Assembly: GCA_902782985.1 (NCBI GenBank)
Contig: CACZPC010000300.1
Span: 1 to 5,156 of the forward strand
Direction: 5' to 3'
From: Oscillospiraceae bacterium
Lineage (GTDB): Bacteria; Bacillota; Clostridia; Saccharofermentanales; Saccharofermentanaceae
Length of the DNA stretch: 5,156 nucleotides
A program made the translations under genes and the position numbers. Within the stretch, counting starts at the first letter, position 1. Every line of letters begins with the position of its first letter. Shown piece after piece: positions 4,834 to 5,156 of the stretch. Under the pieces are notes generated by a model that did not search any database, was not told the origin of the DNA, and saw only the letters and a program-made list of their open reading frames with translations.

Positions 4834-5156
4834 ATGTTTAATGCACCCAAACTCAAGATCGGTATCGTAGCCGTAAGCCGTGACTGCTTCCCCGAGTCAC
4901 TTTCCGTTAACAGAAGAAAGGCTCTTATCGACGCATACAAGGCTAAGTACGGTGACGAGTATATATACGAGTGCCCTATCTGTATCGTTGAGAGCGAGAT
5001 CCATATGAAGCAGGCTCTTGCAGACATCAAGGCTCAGGGCTGTAACGCTCTTTGCGTATACCTCGGTAACTTCGGTCCCGAGATCTCCGAGACAATGCTC
5101 GCTCAGCAGTTCGACGGTCCCGTTATGTTCTGCGCAGCAGCTGAGGAGACACAGAA
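4834..5156 (+). CDS. L-fucose/L-arabinose isomerase-like protein, N-terminal part only
   Basis: The first 107 residues are present and the frame runs off the right edge. They form the N-terminal Rossmann-like domain typical of the FucI/AraA isomerase family: a hydrophobic strand (KIGIVAVSRDCFP, 8-20), a helix, a second strand with ICIVESE (51-57), a helix, then the CVYLGNFGPEISET stretch (75-88) and the strand PVMFCAA (97-103). The family interconverts aldoses and ketoses with Mn2+, but the metal-binding residues lie in the missing C-terminal part, so neither activity nor substrate can be judged here. It is the third gene of the operon, behind a strong ribosome site. Codon use is highly biased: 8 of 9 Ile are ATC, 6 of 7 Lys are AAG and 5 of 6 Gly are GGT, suggesting high expression. 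An inactive or divergent paralogue remains possible. Confidence 0.75.
   Translation, partial: MFNAPKLKIGIVAVSRDCFPESLSVNRRKALIDAYKAKYGDEYIYECPICIVESEIHMKQALADIKAQGCNALCVYLGNFGPEISETMLAQQFDGPVMFCAAAEETQ

Noticed and set aside
4809..4841. ATG at 4809 as an alternative isomerase start or tiny gene
   Set aside because: It is in another frame and reaches a stop after ten codons; AAAAGGAGG lies inside it and serves the ATG at 4834.

Overview
The window looks like a chromosomal segment from an anaerobic Bacillota bacterium of the class Clostridia, probably a gut or rumen lineage such as Lachnospiraceae or a relative. The reasons are the strong Gram-positive Shine-Dalgarno sites, the LacI-like sensor plus GGDEF architecture common in that class, and the kinase / DUF4867-type / fucose-isomerase-like gene order. 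The family-level placement is inference. I see no mobile element, CRISPR array, tRNA or rRNA.

Left half (minus strand, 2312 down to 1): a two-gene unit. The first gene is a 616-residue cytosolic diguanylate cyclase with three parts: a LacI-type sugar-binding-protein fold without the DNA-binding helix-turn-helix, a GAF-like middle and a C-terminal GGDEF domain with an intact active-site motif. Its stop overlaps by 4 nt (ATGA) the start of a YfcE/MJ0936-type metallophosphoesterase, which leaves the window nearly complete, with only its C-terminal tail missing.

Middle (2313-2670): a 358-bp AT-rich divergent intergenic region. It holds a plausible rightward promoter, a likely leader hairpin, a perfect palindrome close to the leftward start and several short repeats that could be operators. 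No small gene is evident in it.

Right half (plus strand, 2671 to the end): a tight sugar-catabolic operon. It contains a xylulokinase-like FGGY kinase (495 aa), a 212-aa cupin-like protein of the DUF4867 type that overlaps the kinase stop by 1 nt (TAATG), and, after 37 nt, the first 107 residues of an L-fucose/L-arabinose isomerase-like protein. An aldose would be isomerised to a ketose and then phosphorylated; the actual sugar cannot be fixed from this window. Codon use in the isomerase start is strongly biased (Ile mostly ATC, Lys mostly AAG, Gly mostly GGT), which suggests high expression.

The most interesting reading is that the divergent, soluble LacI-sensor diguanylate cyclase senses the sugar, or a related one, handled by the neighbouring operon and converts it into a c-di-GMP signal. 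That link rests on gene position and domain fold only. The window shows no transcriptional regulator gene.
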